Part shown: positions 19,535 through 28,017 of the stretch, piece by piece
Layout: every line of letters begins with the position of its first letter
How positions within the stretch are numbered: the first letter of the stretch is position 1
Source of the DNA: JAKQDH01 sp029558835
Lineage (GTDB): Bacteria; Planctomycetota; Phycisphaerae; UBA1845
NCBI GenBank assembly: GCA_035356615.1
Contig: DAOQSN010000004.1
Span: forward strand, 106,394 to 170,393
Direction: 5' to 3'
DNA length: 64,000 bases
The notes under the pieces: model-generated
The model's input: only the letters and a program-made list of their open reading frames with translations
Database searches by the model: none
Told to the model about the DNA's origin: nothing
Translations under genes and position numbers: made by a program

Positions 19535-20632
19535 TCAGCAAATGAACATCGCGTCGCCGAAGCTGAAGAGGCGGTACCGGTGGGCGATGGCGTGCTCGTA
19601 GGCCCGCTGGACACGCTCGACCCCGGCGAAGGCCATCACGAGGGCCAGGAGCGTGCTGCGTGGCCAGTGGAAGTTGGTCAGCAGCGCATCCACCGCCCCG
19701 AAGCGGAAGGGCGGGCGGATGAAGAGGGCAGTTCCGCCGGTCTGCGCGGTCACCAGACGCCGATCGTCGGGGCAGGCGGTCGCCTCCAGTACCCGCACGC
19801 AGGTCGTGCCCACCGCCACCACGCGACTACCGCGATCCCGGCACGCCGCGACGGCCGACGCGGTCGGCGGCGGTAGATCGAACCACTCCGTATGCATCAC
19901 GTGCTCATCGAGCCGCTCCACGCGGAGGGGGCGAAACGTCCCGATGCCGACGTGCAACGTAACGTACGCGACATCCGCCTGACGTGCCTTGGCCTGGGCG
20001 AGCAGGCCCTCCGTCAGGTGCAGACCGGCCGTCGGTGCCGCCACCGCCCCCGGCCGGCGGGCGAACACCGTCTGGTAACGATCCCGATCGCTAGCCTCCT
20101 GCCCCGAACCGGAGGTGGCTCGGTGGATATACGGCGGTAGGGGGGTCTGGCCGACCTTGTTGAGCAACTCTTCGGCCGGGCAGGGCGGGTCGACCTCGGT
20201 CAGCCATTCGCCCGGTCCGCAGCGCTCCCGCAGAGTGAGGCTAACGTCCGTGGCGCGCCCGTCGCCCAGCGTCAGTCGTTCCCCCGTCCGCAGACGCCGC
20301 GAACCACGCCACATCACGCGCCACAGGCCCGCCCGCAACTCGGCCAGGAACAGCCCCTCGACCCATGCTCCCGTTGGCTTCCTGCCCAGCAGCTTCGCCG
20401 GCAGCACCTTCGTGTCGTTGAGGACAAGGAGGTCACCGGGACGTAGCCAGCTCGGCAAGTCCGCGACGCCGGCATCCACCAGCGAATCGGCGGCCCGATC
20501 CAGCACCAGCATCCGGGCGTCCTCTCGCCGGGTGGCCGGCTCCTGGGCAATCAGCTCCGGGGGCACCTCGTAGTCCAGGTCCCCGACGCAGAATGCCCGG
20601 TCGCCCTCGGGATGGAGCGGAATCGTGCTCAC
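19535..20632 (-). CDS. queA: S-adenosylmethionine:tRNA ribosyltransferase-isomerase QueA
   Basis: 365 residues, the family's normal length (about 340-365). QueA transfers and isomerises the ribosyl group of SAM onto 7-aminomethyl-7-deazaguanine in tRNA to give epoxyqueuosine. Recognised motifs: DYEVPPELIAQEPATRREDA, DLLVLNDTKVLPAKLLG, GAVAAPTAGLHLTEGLL, TLHVGIGTFRPLRVE and a C-terminal LLTNFHWPRSTLLALV with YRLFSFGDAMFI. A GTG at 20632 is the best start; residues upstream in the open frame are not conserved. Other queuosine genes are not in the window. The acyltransferase gene is divergent from it. Confidence 0.96.
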   Translation of the reverse strand: MSTIPLHPEGDRAFCVGDLDYEVPPELIAQEPATRREDARMLVLDRAADSLVDAGVADLPSWLRPGDLLVLNDTKVLPAKLLGRKPTGAWVEGLFLAELRAGLWRVMWRGSRRLRTGERLTLGDGRATDVSLTLRERCGPGEWLTEVDPPCPAEELLNKVGQTPLPPYIHRATSGSGQEASDRDRYQTVFARRPGAVAAPTAGLHLTEGLLAQAKARQADVAYVTLHVGIGTFRPLRVERLDEHVMHTEWFDLPPPTASAVAACRDRGSRVVAVGTTCVRVLEATACPDDRRLVTAQTGGTALFIRPPFRFGAVDALLTNFHWPRSTLLALVMAFAGVERVQRAYEHAIAHRYRLFSFGDAMFIC

Positions 20633-20790
20633 GGGGAAACCTATGCCCGCGCGCGACGCCGGGGTCAAGCCCCCTGGGACCGTCTCGGCGGCTACCGTGA
20701 CGCTGCGACGCATTCGCTGCCGCAGTCGAACGCAACGCGCCGCGGGCTTCCTTGTCGCTTTTCGGGCGTTCCTGCTTAGGATAGGTGGGC

Positions 20791-21786
20791 ATGAAGGTGC
20801 GATCGGGGCCACTTGCCTATCTGCTGTACTTGCTGATCCGTTCAGCCCTGGCGCTGCTGCAGATCTTCCCGGTGGAGAGGAACCTGGGAACAGCCCAGTG
20901 GTTCGCGTGCATCTGGGCCCGCTTGATGCCCCGTCACCGGCAACGGGCGCTCGCCCACCTCGTCCAGTCCCTGGGGCAGTGCTACTCCGCCCGGGAACGG
21001 TCTGCCCTCGCGGACCGATGCCTGGCGCAGTGGACCATGTTCGCCATCGAGCTGATGTACACGGCCAGGCTGATCACTGCGTTTTCCTGGCACCGGTACG
21101 TGCGTTTGGTCAACTTCGATGAGGTCCTCGATCTCGCCCTGCAGGGTCGCGGTCTCATCCTTGTGACGGGGCATTATGGGCAGTTCGAGCTGCCCGGGCA
21201 TCTGCTGGCCTGCCTGGGGTTCGAAGTGGCGGCCGTCATGCGGCCCCTGGACAACGTGTACCTCAACGACCACGTCGTGCGGACGCGAGCGACACACGGC
21301 CTGCGCCTGCTCGACAAGAAGGGGGCGCTGCAGAGCGCCGAGAACCTGCTCCGTACGGGAGCGCTGCTGGGCTTCATCGCGGACCAGGACGCGGGGCGGA
21401 AGGGGGTTTTCGTCGAGTTCTTCGGTCGGCCGGCCTCGACCTACAAGTCGATTGCCCTCCTGGCGATGAAGACGCGCTCGCCGATCGTGGTCGGCTATGC
21501 GCGCCGGCGCGGGTCGCGCTTCCAATACGACGTGGGGGTGCAGCGCATCATCCGCCCGGAGGAGTGGGACGAGCAGGCGGACCCCGTTTTCTGGATTACC
21601 CAGACGTATACGGCGGCCATTGAGGCGTTTGTGCGGGACGTTCCCGAGCAGTACCTGTGGATTCATCGACGGTGGAAGACGGCGCCCAGCGTGCGGATGA
21701 CGTGTGCCGACGCGACCGTGCGCGAGTCCGGGAAGGCGGCGGGAAGTGCCGCGGGAAGTCGGGAGGCGGGCGCCTCGGCGCCCTGA
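20791..21786 (+). CDS. LpxL/HtrB-type lysophospholipid acyltransferase
   Basis: 331 residues, the size and motif order of lipid A biosynthesis acyltransferases. A membrane-associated N-terminus (LAYLLYLLIRSALALLQIF) is followed by the HX4(D/E) catalytic motif as H128-YGQF-E133 (TGHYGQFELPG), then a second conserved block with FIADQDAGRKGVFVEFFGRP. The family transfers an acyl chain to lipid A or a related lipid on the cytoplasmic face of the inner membrane. The ATG at 20791 has TTAGGA nine bases upstream; a GTG two codons earlier is possible. The last 25 residues are Ala/Gly-rich and variable. Confidence 0.88.
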   Translation: MKVRSGPLAYLLYLLIRSALALLQIFPVERNLGTAQWFACIWARLMPRHRQRALAHLVQSLGQCYSARERSALADRCLAQWTMFAIELMYTARLITAFSWHRYVRLVNFDEVLDLALQGRGLILVTGHYGQFELPGHLLACLGFEVAAVMRPLDNVYLNDHVVRTRATHGLRLLDKKGALQSAENLLRTGALLGFIADQDAGRKGVFVEFFGRPASTYKSIALLAMKTRSPIVVGYARRRGSRFQYDVGVQRIIRPEEWDEQADPVFWITQTYTAAIEAFVRDVPEQYLWIHRRWKTAPSVRMTCADATVRESGKAAGSAAGSREAGASAP

Positions 21787-21926
21787 ACAGGACCGCACAG
21801 GTGGGAAAGCGCGAAGGTGGCACGCCCCCGCCGGAAGCACCGGCGCGCTGTTGCATCAGCCGCCCGTTGGCGGTAGGGGATGGCGGCGCTGTCGGTTTTC
21901 CCATGGGGTGGAGCTATTCAGGTGGG

Positions 21927-21955
21927 TTGATCGGCGCTGACGGTCACTCTACAAT
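21927..21955 (+). promoter_or_regulatory. Sigma-70-type promoter upstream of trxA
   Basis: TTGATC (21927-21932), a 17-bp spacer and TACAAT (21950-21955) form a good housekeeping promoter in the 388-bp gap before the thioredoxin gene. Transcription would start near 21962, leaving a leader of about 210 nt. No ORF or riboswitch was recognised in the rest of the gap. Confidence 0.6.
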
Positions 21956-22174
21956 CCGGACTACATGCAGCGGCTGCGCGGGCATGAAGCGTCAGCGGGG
22001 TATGGGGCCCGCCTGAGGCGAGGCGCTTGGCTTGCGGCGGCGGCAGACGCGTGCCTCGCTCCCAAGGGCAGATCGAAAGGTACGTTCGCTGCCGATGGTC
22101 ATGGACGACGGGAGGGCTGCAGTGTGCCCCCGTCGTTGGAAGCGAGTCGTCAGGTCATTCTTGAGGGACACAAC

Positions 22175-22513
22175 ATGGCTGGTCCACACACGCTTGAGTT
22201 CACCGACGCGAACTTCGAGACCGAGGTTCTCAACTCCTCCGCACCGGTCCTCGTGGACTTCTGGGCGGAATGGTGCGGCCCCTGCCGCGCGCTGGGCCCG
22301 GTGATTGATGAACTGGCCACGGAGTATGCTGGCAAGGTGAAGGTGGGAAAGGTGGACACCGACGCCAACCGTGCCGTCTCGATGCGGTATCAGATCAGCG
22401 CGATACCTACTGTTCTGCTTCTGAATCAGGGGCAGCTTGTGGAGCGTTTCGTTGGTTTGCGGAGCAAGAAGGACCTGAAGGCAGCCGTTGATGGCGTGCT
22501 CAGCCCCAAGTGA
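22175..22513 (+). CDS. trxA: Thioredoxin
   Basis: 112 residues, standard thioredoxin length. The redox-active site is WCGPC (Cys34, Cys37) within VLVDFWAEWCGPCRALGPVI. The cis-proline loop (SAIPTVLLL) and the C-terminal GLRSKKDLKAAVDGVL are also as expected. It reduces protein disulfides in the cytoplasm using thioredoxin reductase. The ATG has GAGGGA upstream, and a good promoter lies 220 bp before the gene. Confidence 0.96.
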   Translation: MAGPHTLEFTDANFETEVLNSSAPVLVDFWAEWCGPCRALGPVIDELATEYAGKVKVGKVDTDANRAVSMRYQISAIPTVLLLNQGQLVERFVGLRSKKDLKAAVDGVLSPK

Positions 22514-22588
22514 TGCTGCCCTGGCGATTGGGGTGAGGTTCGTTGGGGGCGATGTGGGCCTGCCGGAGCCGTCGGGGGAACCCCGCAA

Positions 22589-24079
22589 GTGGTTGAACCG
22601 ACTGTCAATCTGGATGAACTGGCCGGGCACCAGCCTGGGACACCCGGACGCCGCGGCTGCGGGCAATGTGGGTCCGGACGCATGCCCGACGGGTCACCGC
22701 GTCCAGCGGGCACGGCCAGCTCCACAACTGCGGTGCGGTTCGGCTACATGAAGTACATCGGGGAGTTCAGCTTCGCCCCCGATCTGCGGTTTACGACGGG
22801 GGCCAAGCTGGTCTTGCAGACAAACCGGGGTATCGAGATCGGGGACCATGTGCCCCTAACGTGCTCCGGATGTCCGCAGGCGGTCACCCCCGAGCAGGTA
22901 CGGACGTGGGTCGATGGATGCGGGAAGGACTCCTTCATTTTCGGGGCCGGGCGGGTGCTGCGGGAAGCCACGGCGGCCGATCTGGCGGAATACGCCCGCA
23001 TTCAAAGCGGTGCCCGCGAACATCGCGACCTGTGCCAGGGCATTGCCAGCCGACATCGGCTGCCGATGAAGATTGTCGAGTGCGAATGCCTCTTCGGCGG
23101 CGAGCGGATCATCTTCTACTTCGCTTCTGAAAGCCGCGTGGACTTCCGCGAGATGGTCAAGGACCTGGCCTGGGAGTTCCGCACCCGGATCGAGATGCGA
23201 CAGGTCGGGGCACGCGACGAGGCCCGGTTGCTGGCCGATTTCGAGACCTGCGGGCGCGAGTGCTGCTGCAAGCTGCTGCTCAAGACCCTCCGACCCGTCA
23301 CCATGAAGATGGCCAAGCTGCAGAAGGCGACACTCGATCCGTCGAAGGTGTCAGGGCGTTGTGGCCGGCTCAAGTGTTGCCTCCGGTACGAGCACGTGGG
23401 CTACCAGGAGCTGGATGAGCGACTCGTACGGCAGGGTGTCCGCATACGCACGGCGCAGGGCGAGGGCGTCGTGGTGGCCCGACAGGTGCTCACGCAGATC
23501 GTCCAGATCCGGCGGGACGATGACACGCTGGTCGCGGTGCCGGCGGAGGAGATTCTCGCCACCCACGTGGCTGCTCCGGCACGGCCGCTGCCGCCCGCGT
23601 CGGCCGGTGGGGCGGGCACGCCCGCCCCCGCCCAAGTTCAGCCGGGAGGCGCGAGACCACCGCGGACCGGAGCCGGAGAGGGCCGAGTTGGCGGGCCTGG
23701 CCCTGCCCCCCGGGAGGCAGGCGTGGGTCGGGTGCCGAGCGGCGCCGGCGGGGAGGAAGCCCCGGCGTTCCGGCCCCCTGTTGGGCGGCGGCGCGGGCGA
23801 CGCCCCCCGCGGCAGCCCGCCGCCGCTGACGGTGGTGCGCCGAAGCCAGATTCGGGCCAGGAGCCGGGGAACCAACGCAGTGGGGATGAGACGGTATTCC
23901 GTGCCACGACGGGCAAGGAGGGCACGGAACGTGAGGGCGTGGCGCCCCGACGACGGTCGCGTGGGCGACGCCGCCGTGGGATGGGCGGCCGCCGGAGTGG
24001 CCCACCTGATGCCACTGGCCCGCAGGGCGGGGACGGACCGGGGCCGTCACCACCGAGCCCGCCTGGGGGCGGGAGCTGA
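22589..24079 (+). CDS. PSP1-domain protein (RicT/YaaT-like)
   Basis: 496 residues. The PSP1 core spans about residues 50-330: GYMKYIGEF, then RLPMKIVECECLFGGERIIF, the cysteine cluster FETCGRECCCKLLLKTL and SKVSGRCGRLKCCLRYE. These conserved cysteines are those which bind Fe-S clusters in the B. subtilis RicT (YaaT) complex, known for roles in RNA maturation; that link is by homology. The C-terminal ~165 residues are low-complexity (Gly, Pro, Arg) with several basic RRR patches, likely a disordered nucleic-acid-binding tail. The start is uncertain: GTG at 22733 or ATG at 22748 would remove an unconserved N-terminus. Confidence 0.85.
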   Translation: MVEPTVNLDELAGHQPGTPGRRGCGQCGSGRMPDGSPRPAGTASSTTAVRFGYMKYIGEFSFAPDLRFTTGAKLVLQTNRGIEIGDHVPLTCSGCPQAVTPEQVRTWVDGCGKDSFIFGAGRVLREATAADLAEYARIQSGAREHRDLCQGIASRHRLPMKIVECECLFGGERIIFYFASESRVDFREMVKDLAWEFRTRIEMRQVGARDEARLLADFETCGRECCCKLLLKTLRPVTMKMAKLQKATLDPSKVSGRCGRLKCCLRYEHVGYQELDERLVRQGVRIRTAQGEGVVVARQVLTQIVQIRRDDDTLVAVPAEEILATHVAAPARPLPPASAGGAGTPAPAQVQPGGARPPRTGAGEGRVGGPGPAPREAGVGRVPSGAGGEEAPAFRPPVGRRRGRRPPRQPAAADGGAPKPDSGQEPGNQRSGDETVFRATTGKEGTEREGVAPRRRSRGRRRRGMGGRRSGPPDATGPQGGDGPGPSPPSPPGGGS

Positions 24080-24133
24080 GCAGTTCCACGGACGGGGAGA
24101 CCACGGGTCCGACGCGCCCATCCCCAGACGGCG

Positions 24134-24164
24134 GGTGGCATGGCCAAGCAGCGCCGCCATGCCA
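24134..24164 (+). repeat. Half copy of the 97-bp palindromic repeat
   Basis: Starts GGTGGCATGGCCAAGC and goes on to GCGCCGCCATGCC, matching one arm of the full repeats at 31358, 48595 and 63435. The second arm is missing. It lies between the PSP1 and Minf_1886-like genes. Confidence 0.55.
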
Positions 24165-24239
24165 TTCGAACGGCGTGTGCGGCCTTCCCGAAGAAGACCG
24201 CCCGCGCGCGGGCGGAGTGAGAGCGAGCGAGCGCACAAT

Positions 24240-24809
24240 ATGGCGGGCAAACGGTCCAAAGTCTTGCAGGACTTGACGGCGGAAGCTCCTTATCCGGAAG
24301 AGGCGTTTGAGTTCGTCCGGGAGGGGCTCAACTACGCCGTCCAGAAGATCCACGGCCGGGAGAGCCGCGCCCACCAGGCGCTGGCGAAGTATCTGGCTGA
24401 ACGTAAGCAGGACTGGATGGAGCTCATCGCCCAGTATCATGCCGGTCGCTTGGACGATGCCGTGGTAGAGGCGATCGAGGCGGCCGGGGGCATCGAGAAG
24501 CTCAACCGGCACGTCAGCGGACGCCAGTTGTGCTGGGGACTTCGGGATCTCGCCCTGGAACGCTGGGGGTTGATGGCACGCCCGGTGCTCGAGTCTTGGC
24601 GGATCAAGCGCACAGCCGACTTCGGACGCATCGTCTTCAGCTTCATCGAGCACGACCTGATGCAGAAACAGCCGGGTGACACGCTCGAAGACTTCGAGGA
24701 AGTCTACGATTTCAAGGATGCGTTCGACGAGACGTTCCGCCGGGCCCTCGGGAGCGCCGAGGTCGGCAACGAGGAAGATGAGGACGAAGATGAAACGGCG
24801 GAGCCGTAG
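24240..24809 (+). CDS. Minf_1886-like conserved protein
   Basis: 189-residue soluble protein of unknown function. The order YPEEAFEFVREGLNYAVQ, then HVSGRQLCWGLRDLALERWG, TADFGRIVFSFIEHDLM and EDFEEVYDFKDAFDE matches the Minf_1886 family found in planctomycetes, verrucomicrobia and relatives. The C-terminus is very acidic (Glu/Asp run). It follows the PSP1 gene in the same direction with 160 bp between, and a half copy of the 97-bp repeat lies in that gap. No catalytic motif is visible. Confidence 0.7.
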   Translation: MAGKRSKVLQDLTAEAPYPEEAFEFVREGLNYAVQKIHGRESRAHQALAKYLAERKQDWMELIAQYHAGRLDDAVVEAIEAAGGIEKLNRHVSGRQLCWGLRDLALERWGLMARPVLESWRIKRTADFGRIVFSFIEHDLMQKQPGDTLEDFEEVYDFKDAFDETFRRALGSAEVGNEEDEDEDETAEP

Positions 24810-24882
24810 ACTTCGCGCGACGAGTCACACCCCGCAGGCAAGTGAGAAATCAGGTAACCGATGGACCAAGCGACCGGGTTGC

Positions 24883-25179
24883 TTAGCCGGCGTGCTCAGC
24901 CGGGCGTTCCGCGGCCGGCGGTGCGGGGTGTGGAGCAGCCGGGGGCGGCGCACTCGCCTCCGCCTTCGAGTTGAGGGCACCGGGCTTCGGTGCCTCCAGA
25001 CGTGACTGGTAGTCGATGTCGTCCTTGACGTCGCGGATGCCGCGTTTGAACTCGACGATGCTCCGGCCGACGTTGCGCATGACGTCCGGCAGCCTCCGCC
25101 CGAAGATCAGCAGGGCCACCGCCAGAATGACGATCCACTCCATCCCTCCGGGCATACCGAACAAAGCCAGGATTCGCAT
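24883..25179 (-). CDS. tatA: Sec-independent translocase TatA/TatE
   Basis: 98 residues. An N-terminal membrane helix (MEWIVILAVALLIFG) leads into the conserved FGRRLPDVMRNVGRSIVEFKRG amphipathic helix of TatA/TatE proteins. The C-terminal ~45 residues are Pro/Ala-rich and disordered. TatA forms the pore that moves folded twin-arginine substrates. The start at 25179 has GAGGG upstream and leaves the usual short N-terminus before the helix. TatC is not in the window. It is divergent from metG. Confidence 0.9.
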   Translation of the reverse strand: MRILALFGMPGGMEWIVILAVALLIFGRRLPDVMRNVGRSIVEFKRGIRDVKDDIDYQSRLEAPKPGALNSKAEASAPPPAAPHPAPPAAERPAEHAG

Positions 25180-25328
25180 GGTTCCGTCCCTCATTCGTCA
25201 GTCGAAGTCGCGGTGACTCCGACCCGGCTGTTGTGCCTGCCCCGGCCCAAGACCGGGCGCCCTGAGTCCCGGTTTCACCGTTCTGCCCGCCCGGCCCGTG
25301 TTCACGCAGACGCTTACCGACCTCAACC

Positions 25329-25358
25329 ATTATACCTGCGGTGCCTTCCGGCCGTCAA
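25329..25358 (-). promoter_or_regulatory. Promoter for tatA
   Basis: On the minus strand, TTGACG (25358-25353), an 18-bp spacer and consensus TATAAT (25334-25329). Transcription would start near 25322, about 140 nt before the tatA ATG. Confidence 0.55.
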
Positions 25359-25411
25359 AGCACTCCCGTGAATCGACAAGGCGTGGCCGCCCCTCAAGCT
25401 GCAACCGTCGC

Positions 25412-25439
25412 TTGTCAGGACGGGGCCAGTCCCTACAAT
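25412..25439 (+). promoter_or_regulatory. Promoter for metG
   Basis: TTGTCA (25412-25417), a 16-bp spacer and TACAAT (25434-25439). It would give a leader of about 120 nt before the metG ATG at 25570. The 25180-25569 gap holds this and the opposing tatA promoter and nothing else recognised. Confidence 0.5.
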
Positions 25440-25569
25440 CGCTCACCCGTGAGCCCAAAGGCAACCGGGACGTGTCTCGGGCCCCGCTTACCGCCGACCG
25501 GGGGGCCACCGGACCGGGGCTGAGCAGACCGGGGTTCGAGCCCCGGGGCAACCCACGGGGATTCGGATC

Positions 25570-27309
25570 ATGGCAAGCAGACGGTACTTGGTCACGGCGG
25601 CCCTGCCGTACTCCAACGGGCGGCTCCACGTGGGACACATCGCCGGAGCCTACCTGCCGGCAGACACCTACGTTCGCTATCTGCGGGCCACGGGGGCGGA
25701 GGTTCGGTTCATCTGCGGCAGCGACGACAACGGGGTGGCCGCCCTGCGCAGCGCCCGGCTGGAGCAGCGCCCCGTGGAAGAACTGACCGCGGCCTACAAC
25801 CGGTGCCAGCAGCAGGACTTCGAGGGGCTGGGGATCAAGTTCGACATCTACGGCGGCACACACCAGCCGAGATACGCCAAGACCCACGAGAAGTTCAGTC
25901 AAGATTTTTTTCTTAAGATATTTCAGAAAGGTCTCTTCAGCAAGCGCCGGATTAACCAGCTTTACGACGTTGAGGCGGCGCAGTTTCTCCCGGACCGGTT
26001 TGTACGGGGCACTTGCCCGTTCTGCGGCAGCGGGAACGCGTATGGCGACCAGTGTGAGGAGTGCGGGCGCGCGATCGACCAGACGACGCTGATTGACCCG
26101 GTGAGCATCCTGACCGAGAGCCGGCCGGTGCTGCGCGAGACGGTGCATTGGTACCTGCGGCTGGATCAGTTGCAGGCGCGGCTGACCACGTGGCTGGACG
26201 GCAAAAAGGATCCGGCAGCGTGCGGGGCGGTGTGGCGACCCGTGGTACTGAACCAGTCGCTGGGGCGGATCGTGGCGGAGGGGCTGCCCGAGCGGGCCAT
26301 GACGCGCGACCTGACCTGGGGCGTGCCGGTGCCGCTCGATGACCCTGACGCCCAGGGCAAGTCGCTCTACGTGTGGTTCGACGCGCCGATCGGGTACGTT
26401 TCCTTCACGGCCGCCTGGTGCGCTGAGTCCGGCGCGGGCGAGGAGGCATACGCCCACTGGTGGAAGGATCCCGAGTGCAAGGTCGTCCACTTCATCGGTG
26501 AGGACAATATCGTTTTCCACGCGATTACCTGGCCGGCGATGCTGCTGGCCACGCACGACAGCACCGACTTGCAGGGGCAGCCGGGGGAGTACCAGCTCCC
26601 GCACAACGTCGTGGCCAACTCGTTCATGAACATCAAGTTCCCCGGCAAGGAGGAGGAGAAGATCAGCAAGAGCCGAGGCACGGCTGTCTGGATCGGCGAT
26701 TACCTCAAGAGCTTCGATCCCGATCCGCTGCGCTACTACCTGACCGCGACGGCACCGGAGGGCGCCCGGACGACGTTCGACCTGGATGACTTCGTGACGC
26801 GGAACAACGGGGAGTTGCTGAACGCGTTGGGGAACTTCTTCAACCGGACGCTCACGTTCGCGCAGAAGTACTTCGAAAGCAAGGTGCCGGCGGCGGGGAC
26901 GCGCGGGACGGATGATAAGGTGCAACTCGGGCGATGCAAGACGGCCATGGAACGCGCCGGGGCGGAGCTGGAGGCGTGTCACTTCAAGGCGGCTCTGCAC
27001 GTGGTGATGTCTCTGGCCCGGGCCGGGAACGTGTATTTCGACCAGACCAAGCCGTTCCACACGCGGAAGACGGACCTGGAGGCGTGCGGACGGGCAATCA
27101 ACGTGTGCCTCCAGACGTGTCGAACGCTGACGACGCTGATTGCTCCGTTCCTGCCGGCAACGGGGCAGCGGTGCGCCGCGATGCTGGGGCTGGCACCCGG
27201 CTGGGAGTCGTGGCCGGCCGCGATCGCGGAGTTGCCGGCTGGGCAGGGGCTGAGCGAGCCGGTCATCCTGGTCAAGAAGCTTGATCTGAAGGAAGGCTTG
27301 GGCGCCTGA
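25570..27309 (+). CDS. metG: Methionyl-tRNA synthetase
   Basis: 579-residue class I aminoacyl-tRNA synthetase that charges tRNA-Met. The HIGH motif is HVGH (residues 20-23, after TAALPYSNGRL). The KMSKS loop is KISKS near residue 364. A zinc knuckle of the CxxC type is present (CPFCGSGNAYGDQCEECG). The C-terminal tRNA-binding (Arc1p-like) domain of longer MetG proteins is absent, as in many bacteria. Codons 113-121 (about 25904-25930) are strikingly AT-rich against a GC-rich gene. A good promoter lies 120 bp upstream. Confidence 0.96.
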   Translation: MASRRYLVTAALPYSNGRLHVGHIAGAYLPADTYVRYLRATGAEVRFICGSDDNGVAALRSARLEQRPVEELTAAYNRCQQQDFEGLGIKFDIYGGTHQPRYAKTHEKFSQDFFLKIFQKGLFSKRRINQLYDVEAAQFLPDRFVRGTCPFCGSGNAYGDQCEECGRAIDQTTLIDPVSILTESRPVLRETVHWYLRLDQLQARLTTWLDGKKDPAACGAVWRPVVLNQSLGRIVAEGLPERAMTRDLTWGVPVPLDDPDAQGKSLYVWFDAPIGYVSFTAAWCAESGAGEEAYAHWWKDPECKVVHFIGEDNIVFHAITWPAMLLATHDSTDLQGQPGEYQLPHNVVANSFMNIKFPGKEEEKISKSRGTAVWIGDYLKSFDPDPLRYYLTATAPEGARTTFDLDDFVTRNNGELLNALGNFFNRTLTFAQKYFESKVPAAGTRGTDDKVQLGRCKTAMERAGAELEACHFKAALHVVMSLARAGNVYFDQTKPFHTRKTDLEACGRAINVCLQTCRTLTTLIAPFLPATGQRCAAMLGLAPGWESWPAAIAELPAGQGLSEPVILVKKLDLKEGLGA

Positions 27310-27339
27310 GCAAGCCCGCGCACACAGGACACTCGTAGA

Positions 27340-27454
27340 GTGGCATGCCCAAGCCGAAGGCGTCTGTCTGCCGACAGGCAGGGCGGCATGCTGTTGCCGA
27401 CGCTAGCCTCGGGCACGTGAGGAGGAATGGCGGCGCTGCGCTTGGTCATGCCAT
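27340..27454 (+). repeat. 97-bp repeat family, copy with nested palindrome
   Basis: Begins GTGGCATGCCCAAGCCGAAG and ends with GCGCTGCGCTTGGTCATGCC, the same arms as the copies at 31358 and 48595. It is longer (about 115 bp) because of an inserted short palindrome (CTGTCTGCCGACAGGCAG) near its left arm. Its right end runs into the open frame upstream of the SxtJ-like gene, so that gene's start must lie further in. Confidence 0.7.
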
Positions 27455-27501
27455 CGGGCTCCGAGTCTGTTACACACGTGGAGCGCCTGCCCGTGTTCCA
27501 G

Positions 27502-27942
27502 ATGAACCGCAACCCCAGCCCATCGGATCTCCGGCGTTTCGGCACGGCCATGCTGGTGGGGTTTGGCATTATTGGCTTGGGGTTGTGGGGCAAGGGCTGG
27601 TGGGGCGTACGGACAGTGGCCGCCCTGGGCTGGACGGGCGATTGGTGGCAGGTGCTGGCGATCGGACTGTGGGTGCTGGGTAGCGTGCTGGCGGTGCTGG
27701 CCTGGTGGGTCCCGCCGCTGGGGCGCCGGGCGTATATCGCGTGGACGGCCGCGACGATGCCGGTTGGCGTCGTGATGACCACGCTCCTGTTGAGTCTGCT
27801 GTTCTTCCTGTTTCTACCGGTGTTCGCTGTGGTGGTGCGCCGGAAGGACCCGCTGGGCCGGAGACTGCATGCCGGGGAGACATACTGGCGGGAGCATCGT
27901 CAGCACGAGGCTACGCTGGAGCGAATGCGCCGCCTGTTCTGA
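27502..27942 (+). CDS. SxtJ-like membrane protein
   Basis: 146 residues, with three to four hydrophobic helices (AMLVGFGIIGLGLWG, VLAIGLWVLGSVLAVLAWWV, TLLLSLLFFLFLPVFAVVV) and a basic C-terminus (KDPLGRRLHAGETYWREHRQ). This matches SxtJ-family proteins, named from the saxitoxin cluster. They are found beside SxtI-type carbamoyltransferases in many bacteria that do not make the toxin. The ATG at 27502 is chosen because the earlier frame lies in a dispersed repeat; no strong ribosome site is visible. It probably acts at the membrane with the next two genes; its biochemical role is unknown. Confidence 0.7.
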   Translation: MNRNPSPSDLRRFGTAMLVGFGIIGLGLWGKGWWGVRTVAALGWTGDWWQVLAIGLWVLGSVLAVLAWWVPPLGRRAYIAWTAATMPVGVVMTTLLLSLLFFLFLPVFAVVVRRKDPLGRRLHAGETYWREHRQHEATLERMRRLF

Positions 27943-28017
27943 ACCGGGCACGGGGCGGGTACGTCTGTATGGTGGGTGCGACGCGCGCGCGGCCTGCGCG
28001 GGCGTTGTGCGTGATGG

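Noticed and set aside
25330..27060. 576-codon frame opposite metG
   Set aside because: Antisense shadow; metG has all class I synthetase motifs on the plus strand.
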